From assembly GCA_001636815.1 (NCBI GenBank), contig AZHD01000005.1, positions 1,483,072-1,547,071 of the forward strand: DNA of 64,000 bases. The letters are read 5' to 3'. Source of the stretch: Niveomyces insectorum RCEF 264 (Eukaryota; Ascomycota; Sordariomycetes; Hypocreales; Cordycipitaceae). Positions within the stretch are counted from its first letter, which is position 1, and the number at the start of each line of letters is the position of its first letter. The notes under the pieces were generated by a model, which searched no databases, was not told the origin of the DNA, and saw only the letters and a program-made list of their open reading frames with translations. This document shows, one piece after another, positions 9,438-20,600 of the stretch. The translations under genes and the position numbers were made by a program.

Positions 9438-11893
9438 TCATAAAATCGCAAAGCACGAGTTGAAGATCGCGTGCATCACCGAGCGGATGTCGACGCGCGC
9501 CTGCGCCGCGTCCTGCCGCGCCTGCAGCTCCGCCAGCACCTGCGCCGTGATCTGGGAGTTGCCGGCCACGCGCTGCATGCGCAGGATCTGGGCGCGGATC
9601 CACGCGCGCTCGCCGGCGTCCTGCTCCTCGGACCCCAGCATGAGCAGCGGCCACAGCATGTTGGCCGGCAGCGCGTCGTCCTCGGCGTCGAGCGCCTCCA
9701 CGAGGAGCCGCGCCAGGCGCCGGATCTGCGCGAGGGCGTCGGCCGCCTCGCGCGTGAGCGGCAGCGTCTTGTAGGCGACGCGGTGCAGGTGCACCTTGCT
9801 CGCGTAGTAGTTGCACAGGTACGTGCGGAACGACCGCGTGACCGTGCACGCCAGCTGCGCCGACACGTACGCCGCCGTGAGCTGGCCGGCCACGGCGTAG
9901 TCCATCAGCACGGGCCGGTTGTCGTAGAGCGTGCGCAGGTCGGCGGCGATGCCCGCGCTGATGGTCATCACCTCCATCTCGTCCTCGACCGTGCCGCGCG
10001 ACCGGTGCCAGGGGTCGATGCGCGAGATGCGGCCCATGAAGCTCTGCACCTTTTGGAAGAAGAGGACGCCCGGCTGGTACAGAATCTGAAAGAGCACGTC
10101 TTCGATGTCGTCGCTGGCTTCCGCGCTGCCGTCACCGCCGCCGCCGCCGCCGCCGTGCGGCGCCCCCCCGGCGGGTTGGTCCGACGGACTCCGGTCGTCG
10201 AAGCGTCTGAGCTCGGCCTCGAGAGCCCCGGCCGGCGGCGTTTCCACCAACAGCCGCTCGTCGTCCGTCGACAAGAACAGGCCCTCGCCGCCGGCCGACA
10301 CGGCGCGTGCGTCCAGCAGCCGCAGCCAGAGCGCGAACTGCCGGGCCACGACACTGAGCACGCCGCCGTTGTCGCTGCTTTGTAGAATGTTGTGCGCCCG
10401 CTTCAAGTTGGCGTGCGCCGCGTCGAGGCGGCCTTCGAGAATGTCCACGTAGCTCAAGAAGAACAGCGTCGCCAGCAGGTTTTCGTAGCGCGTGCTGGAC
10501 CGCGCCGGGAGGGCCAGCGGTTGCGCCGTCGAGGCGTGGTGGCTGTTGTTGTTTTTGCTTTTATTGTTGTTGTTGTTGGTGGCGTTGTTGTTATCGTTAC
10601 TGTGAATGTTGTTGTGATTGTTGGCTTGCCTCGGTCCGGTTCGTGCTTCGCTTGCGGCACGGGCTGCCGTGGTCGCGATCGTGACTGAAGCCGTCGGCAC
10701 GTCCACACCCCCACCGTCGCCCGCTGTCGCGGCCGTGTCCATCGCCGCGAGTACCTCCGCCAGTGCATTCTCGTAGTGGTTTTGCCGGCTGGCCAGCCAC
10801 GCGCCCTCGCGCTGCACGAGCATGAAATTGGAAAACGCGAGGATGGCCCAGCGTAGCATGGACGACGCATTGGCGCGGCTGACCAGCACGCGCCGCATCA
10901 CCAGCCACTTCTTTTGCGTCTCGACCTCCGCGAGGATGGGCGGCGTGACCGCGTGGATAAAGTAGTCCATCAGCCGATAGTTCTCGGCGGCGGGCGCCTC
11001 TTCGTCCGGGGCAAGGCCGTCGCCGGCCGAGAGACTACTGCCGCCGCCGTTGGGCGGCAGCACGGTGGCCTCCAGCATCGCCGGCTGCGACATGGCAGCC
11101 AACGCGGCGTCCGCCGACATCCCCGGGACGCCACCCATATCGACAGCACCGCCCAAAGTCTCCTCCTGGCGCACATCTTGCCACACGTCGTCGGCGTCCC
11201 ACATGAAGCTGGCAAAGTCAAAGACTCTGTTCACCGCGTTCGGCACCGAGCCTTGCTGCTGCTGTTGTTGTTGTTGTTGCGGATGCAGCGGCAACAAGAC
11301 ACCGTCATGGTCGGGGGCTGCATGGGCGAGAAAAGAACGCGGCGACGACGACGACAACGACGAGGACGCCGCCGCCCATGTGGCGAGACTACGCTCCTGG
11401 ATGCCGGACGCTGCTTCGGGCCCGCCACCTCCGCCGTACAGGGGCCGCGCCATCACCGACATGGACGGCGGCAGCTGCATCTGCCTCGGCGTGCCAGCGC
11501 CGTGACCGTCGGCGGTGCGCATATCGGTCCTAGCCGGGCCGTTGCCGGTGCCGGTGCCGGTGCCGTTGGTGGTGCCGCCGCCGCCCGGCTGGCCAGCGGC
11601 GGCTGCCGCCACCACCGCTCGCAGTGCGAGCAGCACGGTCGCTGTTCGTCGCATTTCACCTTGCGTCGTCTGTGTGAGCTGTTAGTTGGGGTTCCCAGAA
11701 TCTGGTTCACCATGGCCCCTTTCCCCCAAAATCCGATCGGGTGCCGATCGGATATGCACACACGCGACCAAACGTACTTGCACGTCAAACAGGCTCCTCG
11801 CGATCGGGCCGACGGCGCCGACGAGGATGCAGGCGACGCATACCAGGCTTTCTGCCGTGGCCGTTGCTGTTGCTGTTGTTGCTGTTGCTGCAT
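9438..11893 (-). CDS. Zn cluster-type transcription factor, Fungal_trans_2-like
   Basis: The main exon (9438-11529) encodes a long region with the features of the fungal-specific transcription factor domain 2: YENLLATLFFLSYVDILEG, a helical core and a C-terminal VDIRSVMHAIF. Upstream exons 11778-11893 and 11616-11669 encode a polyQ start and a zinc-cluster motif, CLTC-K-RRKVKC-DEQRPCCSHC. Intron 11670-11777 (GTACGT/ACAG) is convincing. Intron 11530-11615 has a weak GTGGTG donor and was placed because it restores frame (phase 2). The resulting protein is 753 residues. The sixth zinc-binding cysteine expected after CSHC is not visible in any frame close by, so DNA binding may be atypical or the model wrong there. 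Gly/Ala/Thr/Asn low-complexity runs and a second polyQ occur inside. Confidence 0.72.
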
Positions 11894-12461
11894 GAATGAC
11901 GTTAGGCTGTGGTCGGTTACAAATTTTTTTCAAAAAAATTGCTGTTTTATGTTTTATGCTTAATTTTTATGTTTCTTTTTCTTACGGGAAAATCGGACCA
12001 CAAAGGAGAAAGAAAGTAAAAGAGGCTAGTTAGATTTTTCTTCTCCAGGCAAAGCCTCCCCCAGTTTGCGGAGGCGATCTCGGCCTTGAGCCCTAGTTCG
12101 TATTACTCCTTACTCCCGTACGTATCCACCAAACTTGCCCATCTTTTGCCTCCTCCCCCGCGGTTATTACCGGGCATAGGCCTTCGGGGCTCGTCGCCGG
12201 TGTCCACGCAAGGAATACTCGCTCATACGACCGTATAATTTCGTTGACGACTTGTGAATCAGTTCTCCAGAAACGCTCAGGATCGACAATGTGCACGTTA
12301 AGGACAGGCCCATAGATATATATGTCAATGAAGAAAGCACTCTTCTGTCTCAATATGGTACAGGACGGCCAGGTGGAGCTGCGGATGTCAAAGTCGTGGC
12401 CCTCCACGCCATCGCCGACGTGGACGAGGACCTCAAGGTGCAACCCTGGCCACGGTGCCTA
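11894..12461. other. Intergenic, no supported gene
   Basis: Upstream of the transcription factor on its coding strand. Contains A/T runs near 11920-11990 and no protein-like ORF. It should include the transcription factor promoter. Confidence 0.4.
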
Positions 12462-12777
12462 GGCGCGGCAGCATCGCGTCGTCGCCTACACCACCCCCCT
12501 GGCTACGCTGATCACGGGTGCCCGCTATTTCGCCATGATGCTTATGCCGTCGGTCTGCTCGGGTCCGCAGATCATGTTCTACAAGACGCTCCACCTGCAC
12601 GTGGCCCGTCCCTTTCCCAAGCGGGCCGCGGGTGTCGCCATGATCAATACCATTAGCGGCTTGTCCAACGTCTGGGGCGGCTACCTCTACGGGTGGCACG
12701 TTGAGCAGCGCCAGGCCTTGAAAAGTGGCGTCACGCACCAGCAAGTCGACGTCGGCTGGCGCCATGTGGGCTACTAG
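12462..12777 (+). pseudogene. Relic of an ACS-family MFS permease (Dal5/FEN2 type)
   Basis: One frame encodes about 100 residues resembling the central transmembrane block of anion:cation symporter permeases: ARYFAMMLMPSVCSGPQ, LHVARPFPKRAAGVAMIN and LSNVWGGYLYG. It starts after an in-frame stop near 12460 and ends at TAG 12775-12777, with nothing transporter-like on either side. Full family members have about 500 residues and 12 helices, so this is a non-functional fragment. It may be a remnant of a duplication. Codon use is still exon-like, suggesting fairly recent loss. Confidence 0.75.
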
Positions 12778-14828
12778 GGGGAAAGTGGATGATGAAAAAG
12801 TCATGTCACGTAAACGAGGCAACTAAAAGTGGACAGTCTTGTTCTTGATTCGGTAACGTTGTGTTCTTTTTCATAAAGGGGGATAAATTAAAGCGGCTCC
12901 AGTGGTATACGAAGTGAGAAAAGGGTCAGGAATAAACACCTTGTATATCTGAGACGGTGGTGATAACTCGTTGACATGAGAAGCGGCAAAGTTTGTCTTG
13001 ACTTCCGCTTTGCATCTCGCCCCAACCCCGTCTTCTTACACCCATCACCTCGGTGTCGCCACAGCCCCACGGCACCCTACTGGGGACGCTGGAGCGCGAA
13101 GTGTGGAACGGTGCGTACTGGCGCTCGAGGACGGAGATTGTTTGTCAACAGCAGACGCTGCTTGCGAATCCCGACTTCGCCGACATCCGCCTTGAGCTCG
13201 CTGAAATTCCGGTCCGATGAGAGCCGTGTAGTTCGTCAATGCTTCCGTTGTAGACGCCCGCCAACAACTGCCCAGCCGGCATTCGAGTCACGGCCAGACT
13301 GCCAACAGCGCTGCCCCGAGGGTGGAAACGTCGTGGGAACCTTACTATGTATTGGTGGCGTTCGTTAGATTCTTTTCAGTCTTGGATCAACAACGTTCCG
13401 GGTTCAAAAGAAAGAAGATAAGGAAAAGTTGATGAAGAAACGGCGAAGAGAAGAAAGAAAAAAATACTACTGGGACATTATGCCCTAACTTGTAGCTTTC
13501 TCATTAATGCGGTGCCAACAAACAAGCCATAGGATGAAGACGCGATGCTTGTTGTGTGAAGACGAAAAGAGCGGTTGAGTTGTATGGGGAAGGAGGATAA
13601 TCTATTTTTTGTTTTGCTATTTATTTCGTTTTGGGCCTTTCGATTACGAAGCATGATTTCCTGATTCAGTTTTGTTGGCATCGCACCTTCCTTACGCCAG
13701 CATATTTACGTTGTTACAACCCCTGGGAGAAGGAACAACCGAAGATGAAGTGAGTACCGCGGCGAATGTGAGAGAAAAGGAGGAACAACGGTCTCGCCAA
13801 GTGATGAGGTAATCTCTTCATATAACACTCCGTCAACGTATCTGCGCCGCAACTAATACGAAGCGTGCCCTTGACCAAAGCCATGTAACGAGACATTGTG
13901 CAGTGACAACGGTCGCTCAATTGATTGTGTTGACATTCACGCGTGGCTGGGAAGTGGGAATGCGCTGTACTTTTCCCGCCTTTTCCCGCCATTTTGTGTG
14001 TTGTTGTTTATTTAGGGGGGAGCTTCACTTAACACTGCCGATTATGGGCTGCAGCAAAATAAACGACCACTCTCCATCCTCGCCGGGCCCAGAAAAAAAG
14101 CCAATAAACAAAAGGTTGTTCGGTCACCCACCCTCTCGGTTCAAACAAAACATGCGTACACAATGACCAGCCTTCTGGGACGGCCCCTGGCCTAATCTTC
14201 CCGTCTCATATCTGCAGATATTTTATCTTCTGTTGCGGGCCTCATGGATCGGTTTGAAGTTACTCTGTGGCGTCCTTTGGTGTTTGTTGCTGGTTGTTCT
14301 ACGCACTTTTACTGGACCGGTTGATATGGCTAAACAGTGCGCCCAAAACAAACGATGGCGACGTCCGGAAAAGGTAGGTTGATGTTTGTGTTCGCCAAAC
14401 TGCTTGGCGAGCGAGCGTGAAGAGGTAGACAAAAAAAAAGGGGCGACGGACGGTTGAAGACGACGGTCAGCCATGATATACCCGAGAAATGGCGGAGGCA
14501 GGAAGACGGGATCGAGTCCTTTTTTCAGTATTATAAGGCCAGTGATCCCATGTTCTGCAAGGGAAAAAACGAAAAAAAGTAGAACGAATTTGATGGGCAT
14601 GCAAACACACAGACACAAACATACCGCTTTCAATCTCCCCCCCTTTTTTACCATCAAACAACCCGATTGCTTTTTTGCTGCCGTCCGACATCTGTGCCGT
14701 TTGCGCGCGGACGCAAAAGCACACCATATCAACCGCACCCTACGCGACGACACCGGGTGCCCGGTTCTCTTCTCTTCAACGTTTCCTTCGCGCTTTGGCC
14801 TCCCTTGGTCTCTGCCCCCCCCCCGGCC
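12778..14828. other. Gene-poor stretch
   Basis: Two kilobases without a supported complete gene. Short ORFs on both strands overlap each other and lack motifs. One possible gene remnant at 13032-13220 is listed separately. The right end (14640-14828) becomes CT-rich and probably contains the leader and promoter of the secreted-protein gene at 14829. Confidence 0.4.
13032..13220 (+). pseudogene. Possible fragment of an unidentified protein gene
   Basis: This frame reads through a protein-like segment (GTLEREVWNGAYWRSRTEIV and LLANPDFADIRLEL) and stops with TGA at 13218. It has no start codon, and the reading frame before and after loses protein character. I do not recognise the family. A chance GC-rich ORF is possible. 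Confidence 0.25.
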
Positions 14829-15626
14829 ATGCACCTCCCCACCCTCCTCCACGCCGCCGCCACGCTCCTCGGATCCGTGGCCCGTCCCGTCTCGCCCGGC
14901 ACGGCCGTCCACCCGCACAACCATCCGCACCCCGAGACAGCGCAGNNNNNNNNNNNNNNNNNNNNNNNNNNNNNNNNNNNNNNNNNNNNNNNNNNNNNNN
15001 NNNNNNNNNNNNNNNNNNNNNNNNNNNNNNNNNNNNNNNNNNNNNNNNNNNNNNNNNNNNNNNNNNNNNNNNNNNNNNNNNNNNNNNNNNNNNNNNNNNN
15101 NNNNNNNNNNNNNNNNNNNNNNNNNNNNNNNNNNNNAGGGCCACCAGCCGTCGGAGGCGGCGGCGGCGGCCCACCACCACCAGCACCAGGCGGCGGTAGC
15201 CCACCCGCTCCGCCGGCTCCGCCGGCACCGCCGGGACCCCCACCCCCGGGGGGCCCCGTTGTCGTCGGTGGCAAGGCCACCATTGCGCTCTCCCCCGACA
15301 AGACGGTCATTGTGGAGAACCCGGGGGTGACAATCATGCCACACGACGGCGACTCGGCCGCGGCATGGACACGGGTGCCACCTGGGTGGTCAGCGACGTC
15401 GTACTATGCGTGCGACCGGGCGGCGTGCGCGTGGCACGTCATGGTGCGACCAGGCCCGGCGGCCAGCAGTGGCGGGAGCCCGAGCGGCAGCGGCCGTTGT
15501 AATTTTCGGCGGCCGCAGCAGCAGCAGCAGGGAAACGGTTGGATGCCGGCAGGCCGTGCATGCCATTTGCTGCAGACCGGGGCCGTGGGCGGCGTAGCGG
15601 TGGCTGTGGCGATGCTGGCGTTTTAG
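14829..15626 (+). CDS. Pro/Gly-rich secreted or GPI-type protein, interrupted by gap
   Basis: The ATG at 14829 opens MHLPTLLHAAATLLGSVA, a signal-peptide-like segment. After the unknown bases the frame continues as a Gly- then Pro/Gly/Ala-rich region. A short globular-looking part follows (VVVGGKATIALSPDKTVIVE, four or so Cys in CDRAACAWH), then a hydrophobic C-terminal tail (GGVAVAVAMLAF) that resembles a GPI-anchor signal or membrane tail. If the gap is true size the protein has about 265 residues. The frame agrees on both sides of the gap, but gap length may be nominal. Function unknown; cell-surface location is inferred from the two hydrophobic ends. Confidence 0.6.
   Translation: MHLPTLLHAAATLLGSVARPVSPGTAVHPHNHPHPETAQXXXXXXXXXXXXXXXXXXXXXXXXXXXXXXXXXXXXXXXXXXXXXXXXXXXXXXXXXXXXXXXXGPPAVGGGGGGPPPPAPGGGSPPAPPAPPAPPGPPPPGGPVVVGGKATIALSPDKTVIVENPGVTIMPHDGDSAAAWTRVPPGWSATSYYACDRAACAWHVMVRPGPAASSGGSPSGSGRCNFRRPQQQQQGNGWMPAGRACHLLQTGAVGGVAVAVAMLAF
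14946..15136. other. Assembly gap (191 N)
   Basis: Unknown bases within the Pro/Gly-rich coding sequence. Flanking sequence is extremely GC-rich and repetitive on the right (CGGCGGCGG, CACCACCAC), a common cause of read drop-out. Confidence 1.
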
Positions 15627-15652
15627 CTTAGGATTTACAGGTCATCATCATT

Positions 15653-15653
<1 letters not shown>

Positions 15654-15684
<31 letters not shown>
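15654..15684 (+). repeat. T31 homopolymer
   Basis: Uninterrupted run of 31 T starting 28 bases after the stop codon of the Pro/Gly-rich gene. It could reflect a 3'-UTR feature or mononucleotide slippage. Exact length is unreliable. Confidence 0.9.
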
Positions 15685-16163
15685 CTTCACTTCTTTGTTG
15701 ATACCGGGCGCACACGTTGCAGGTGGCAGTGTTCTAAACGGCGTTGTTGTATTACGTGCTCAAGGCACCAGTTTTCAGTCTTAAATTTCTTTCTGTAGAT
15801 GGAACTACCTTTTAGAGCTTTCCCCGTCCTCTAATACGAATTGGTATCGTCGCGAATGCAAATATGCACCCTGTAGGGTTTATCCCATATGCCCCCAGTC
15901 ATCGCCATCATGTGCTTACCGAATTCGCCAATAATAAAAAACCATAAGCCACCCTTACGCCCCATGAAACCGACACCGACGTGAAAATCACACCAAAAAA
16001 CGCCTTCATTTTAACTCCCCTTGCACACCCCCTTGATAAATCACCGATGTTTGGTCCAAAAATAAAACGCCGATGGCAATGCAGACCGCCTTCCGCTTTT
16101 TGCAGAGTTGGCCTTCGCCAACGCCGCCGTTCTACCGCCGGGAAACGCCAGGCGTGTGGAGCA

Positions 16164-18551
16164 CTATTCCGCACCCCGGCGCAACGGCCTTGTCAAAGAA
16201 AGGTGAAACGGCACGTTCGGCCGTTGGATGTCCATGCTGCGACTGGGACCGTGTCGCCCACCCGGCGTGCGGGGGTTGACCACGTTCACGCGGCCGCCCC
16301 GGGACGTGATGCGTACGGGCACGTTCTCGCCCTCGCTGTCAGAATCCTCGTCGTTGCCGGCGTGGACGTTGTCCCGCGCAGTATCTGGCCCGTCGTAGTC
16401 GGCCAACCGGGAAAAGTAATCTGCGAGACCGTCCACACTCGGTGTGCCGACAATGACATCGTAGTTGGGCGGCGGCGTCATGAGGGGCATAGGAGGAGAC
16501 TCGTCGGCATCGAAGGCGGGGGGTGCGTATGAAGGAACCCGCAGCAGATGGATCGGTCGGGGGCTTTCGTAGTCTTCTTGCTCGCTGGAGGCGGTGCGGT
16601 GAGCCGGCTGGCTCTCGCTTGTGTGCATAGCAGCCGCATTGGAAGGCACGCCGACGCTATCGGCCGAGGCCGAGGATGATGTGTGCTGCGTGTGCAGATG
16701 AGCAGCCTGTGGGGCCGTCGGCATCTGCTGCGGCCGCGGCAAACCAGGGTTGGACTCGACGGACGTGACGGAGCCGGTTGGTGTGGCCGGCAACGACATA
16801 TCAGCACATCCACAAGAGGATGAGGCAAATCGGTTCTCCGGTGGGGCGAGCTCTGTGCCCGAGTAACGCGGCAGCGCCGTATTGGCTTGAGTTGCCAAGC
16901 AGTTGAGTACGGTGAAAGGCGAATCAATGCTGATCTCGAAATGGCGGCGGCGCTTGCCCTCCGGGTCGTCCGGGTCGAGGCGCGAAATTCTCATAACGAC
17001 CTGTTTTGTCAGCCATATCCCCGTGATCTTTTTACACAAACATGAAAAGAAAGAAAATAAATACCTTGATCCAGTGGTAGACATTAGCATTCCGCCAGCT
17101 GCAATCCGGGTGGATACGCAAGGTCGGATCCTTGGCCATTTGGGCGCACGTCGGCAGTTGCACATTCATCTCGATCTCGGTCGAGCCCCAGTACGACTCC
17201 AAACCCAAGTCCAGGTCGCCCAGGAGGTTGTCCGACGGCTCGGGTAGCGGTTGGGGGCGATGGTGCAGGCGGTTGGCCTCGATGATCTGGCGGCGGGACG
17301 CCGTGGCACGGGCCTCCGCGCGCTCGGTCGGAGACAGCTCGCCGCCGCTCAGAACACGGATCTCACTTGCGGCGTACTGGCTTTCGAGCGGCTTGCCAGC
17401 CGTCTTCTCGAACAAAAGGATCTTGCGGCCCGGGTCTTTCCTAGTGACGCGGCGGTTGTTGGTCCAGTACTCGGCGGACTCGGTAATGTACACCTTGAGC
17501 TTGTGCAGTTGGACTTTTGCCAGCGGCGTCAGCTTGAAGGCAATGGGGATTTTGCTGCCGATGGGGAACGATTTCCCCGAGATGACAATGTCGTAAAACA
17601 TTTGGTCCTCCCATTGACGGCTGATGGAGATGGGCTCAACGGTCTCGAGAGACATCTGGTCGGGCACGCGGACGATGTTGACCTCCTTGGACCCGTGCAG
17701 GTTCGACTTGAAGGCGCCCGCACGCTCGACGGTGGTTTCGAGTTGCCAGCGGACGGTGCCAAAGGGGAGCTTGATGGTTTCGAGTTGGTGGTGGTCGATG
17801 GGCAGCTCAAACGAGTACTCATAGACACCCGGAAAGAAGACCTTGTAGCCCTTGATCTGGACGGGAAGGGCCAGGGGCGAGTCTCCCTTGCCAAAACTGC
17901 GCGACTGCGCGTGCTGGAGCGACAGGCGCTTCATGTCCTTGGCCGACAACCCTGACGTGAGCGAACTGTTGTCGGACTGGGACGCGGCCGAGGAGAGCAT
18001 GTTCAAGGCCATGTTATACGAGTTGTCGGTGGCGGTTTTGAGCGAGTAGGTGCATTGGTTTCCGTAGGGGGTCTCCCACGACTTGTGCATGGCGTGGAAA
18101 AAGGTCAGCGCCTGCGTGCGCAGCGACTCCTCTTCGAACAGCGCGACTTTCAACGGCGGTACGCCTTCGGGCCACTCGGTGCGCGCGGTCCCGTGCAGCT
18201 TGAGGGTCACCGACCGGATCTTGACGTTCTTGGACAAGGTCAGGCGCAGCTTGCCGCGGAGCAGGGCGGTTCCGTTGTTGGAGGTGGTGCGGTGTGTGCG
18301 ACCGTCGTGGTCGAAGCCGGTCAAGAAGACGTGGGGTTCGGCCAAAATGACAGAGCAGGCCATGCCGCCGCCAGACGCGACCGGCTTGTCAACGACCTCG
18401 GAAACGGACGAGGTGATCATGTTCTTGACCGACGACCGCACGGAGATGAAGCTGTTGCGGTTGGGGTGGGTGGCGCCATGCTGAGCGCCGGCTGCCGGCG
18501 CGGCCGGGTACAGAGCGTCGACCATTGCGGGAGGATTGGTTGTCGAGGCAG

Positions 18552-18587
<36 letters not shown>

Positions 18588-19524
18588 TCTCCTGCTGTTG
18601 TTGCCGCTCGATCGCAAGCCTCTCACGAACACCGTCCGTCGCGATGGACGCCGGTCGTTGGCCCCGCCCGTGCAGCGAGCGCGGGCGCGACAAGGACAGG
18701 CGACGGCCGAGATTCAAGAAACTGACGGGGCGTGACGGCGACGGCGGTGGCAACGTGGACAGCGACGGCTCGGTGGTGTTGTCCGTTGCGGGCGAGGCGA
18801 CCTCAGGGGTCCGACTGGCTGGCGTGATGGGACAGGTCGTGCGGGAGGATGGCAGCGGCTGGGATGTGAACGCCGCAAGGAGCTTCTCGAACACGCGCGT
18901 TGCAGCGGATGAGGTAGTCGGGGCGGTCGGGGCGGACGGGGCGGTGGTGGCCGCAGTAATTGCGGCTGTTGAGGGTGGTGGTTGCCGTGGTAGTAGCGCT
19001 CGTGGTGGCTGGACGGGTTTCCGCACGAATTGGGTTGATCGTTTTTTCCTTGGCGAACGGCGGCGCTTCTTGTAGGCGGCTAGGCCGGCAAATGTGCCGT
19101 TGTTCTGCACGCTCGCTGCAGGTCGATCTGGGGGACCAATCGGCGCCACACTCGTTGGGGTGTTTGCGCTGCTTTGCGGAGCAGCGGATTGGCTGTGATA
19201 GCGGTCGCGGTGACGATGCTGCTGCTGACGGTCGTGGTGGTGGTCTGATCGCTCTGGCCGGTCTGACCGCGTCGGCGGGAGGGTGCTCCGCAATTCGGTG
19301 GGGACGTAGCCAGGAGGGTAGGATACGATATGGATCGTATGGGGTCGACGCTGGCGCGGCCGAATGTGTGGTGTCGGGAAGGCCGGCGTGGTGGCGCGGA
19401 GGGTTCGGCGTTCAAAGGGATTCCGCGGGGTGTAGAGGATGGTGCCGTTGGCGGTTCTGGACTGGACCTGCTGCAGACGTGGGCCAGCCGCGGGGTTATG
19501 TCGGGAAGCTGTGGCTGTGGACAT
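16164..19524 (-). CDS. Alpha-arrestin trafficking adaptor (ART family)
   Basis: Two exons (17065-19524 and 16164-17000) separated by a 64-nt phase-0 intron give 1,098 residues. Residues 1-385 are disordered, Ser/Pro/His-rich and include a polyQ run near 310-325. An arrestin-like fold follows. Its N domain begins about residue 388 (ACSVILAEPHVFLTGF, then KLRLTLSKNVKIRSVTLKL), and its C domain continues about 600-750 (FYDIVISGKSFPIGSKIPI). Two PPxY motifs are present, PPGY near residue 70 and PPNY near 997. These are the docking signals for the Rsp5/Nedd4 ubiquitin ligase WW domains. Known role of the family: bridging the ligase to plasma-membrane permeases for endocytosis. The closest yeast relative cannot be named without a search. 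The leader upstream is strongly pyrimidine-rich. Confidence 0.9.
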
Positions 19525-20600
19525 GGTTGTTCGTGATTAGTCAGTGTCCCCACAAAAGCGTGAAACGCAAAAAGGCAAGCAAAACAAAGGAACAAATGCC
19601 AGAAAGCGCCAAGACCTCGAAGAAAGAGAACCTGGCACGACAAGGGCTTTATATGTCTTGGACGAGGTGTGGTATTAAGGACGTGTTGGTACGCAACCAA
19701 GGACGATCAGGAGAAAAAAAGCCAGCCAAATGGATGATGGAAAGACCAGGGGAAAAAGGAAATAACAAGGAAACAGACCAGTGCCTGGACGGTGCGTGGA
19801 CGAGGAAACCTCGCCACATCGAGCGGAGGATAACATGGCTCTGGACCAGATTGGGGCCCGTGGCCTGGCTGTAGGTGTTGATGCGTGCAAGGCAAGGTGA
19901 TGGTGTTGGTAGTCACAGTAGAGATCGAGAGAAAGACCAAGCGAGGCAGACGAGAACACGAGAAAAGAAAACAAAAAAAAGAAGAATAAGAAGCAGAGAA
20001 ATGAAGAAACAGAACGAGAAGAGACGAAAGGGACATAAGGAGAGAGAAAAGACGATCGACAGAGCAGTTGACGGAAGAAGCCACGGGGGGATCAAGACAA
20101 GTAAGACATGCAGGACGAGAGCAGACGAGAGCAGACAGGAGAAAGACAAGAGAAAGCCATGACGGAAGGGGTGACAGGAAAGCCAGCCGACGAGACGAGC
20201 AAAAGCGAAACCCTACGTACCAGACACGTCGCAGCAAGGCAGGACGACGGGCGTTCAAAGAAAGCAGAGGCCGATACTGGGGGGTGGCTATTGGGCGCGT
20301 GGATATGTGCCCATAAGCTTGGTTATTGACGTTTGAGCCGGATTAAGAAAGAATCGGCACCGGGCGAAGAGAGCGCAGTGACGAAAAATGGGGGTGGAGG
20401 GGACGGAAACCAGAGGGCAGAGGAAAAGGGCACAAAAGGACAATGGGAAGGGAAAAAACAAGAATTAAGAACGAAAAGAAAAGGTAAAAGAAAATCAAGG
20501 CGGAAGAAGCCGTCAGAGACCACAAAAAGGAAGAAAAAAAGGTGTGTGCGTTGCAGTGGTGGAAGGAGCGTGTGTGCTGCGGTTGAAGAGACACAAAGAT
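19525..20600 (-). promoter_or_regulatory. Long pyrimidine-rich leader/promoter of the arrestin gene
   Basis: For about 1 kb upstream of the arrestin start the coding strand is dominated by C and T (the plus strand reads AGAAGAAG/GAGAAAAG). CT-rich tracts immediately upstream of transcription or translation starts are common in highly expressed or long-leader genes of filamentous fungi. The length here is notable. Several upstream ATGs exist on the coding strand, so translational control is conceivable. No intron could be assigned. Confidence 0.45.

Noticed and set aside
9471..10385. 304-aa forward ORF
   Set aside because: Antisense shadow of the GC-rich transcription factor exon.
10914..11963. 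349-aa forward ORF with Cys run
   Set aside because: Antisense to the transcription factor; the poly-Cys and poly-Leu stretches are the complement of its polyQ repeats.
14223..15344. 373-aa reverse ORF through the gap
   Set aside because: Open mainly because N bases cannot encode a stop; flanks have no protein character, and the forward frame has both a signal peptide and a tail.
18536..18600. CTG/CAG expansion as a separate repeat locus
   Set aside because: It is the polyQ tract inside the arrestin coding sequence, modest in length and in frame.
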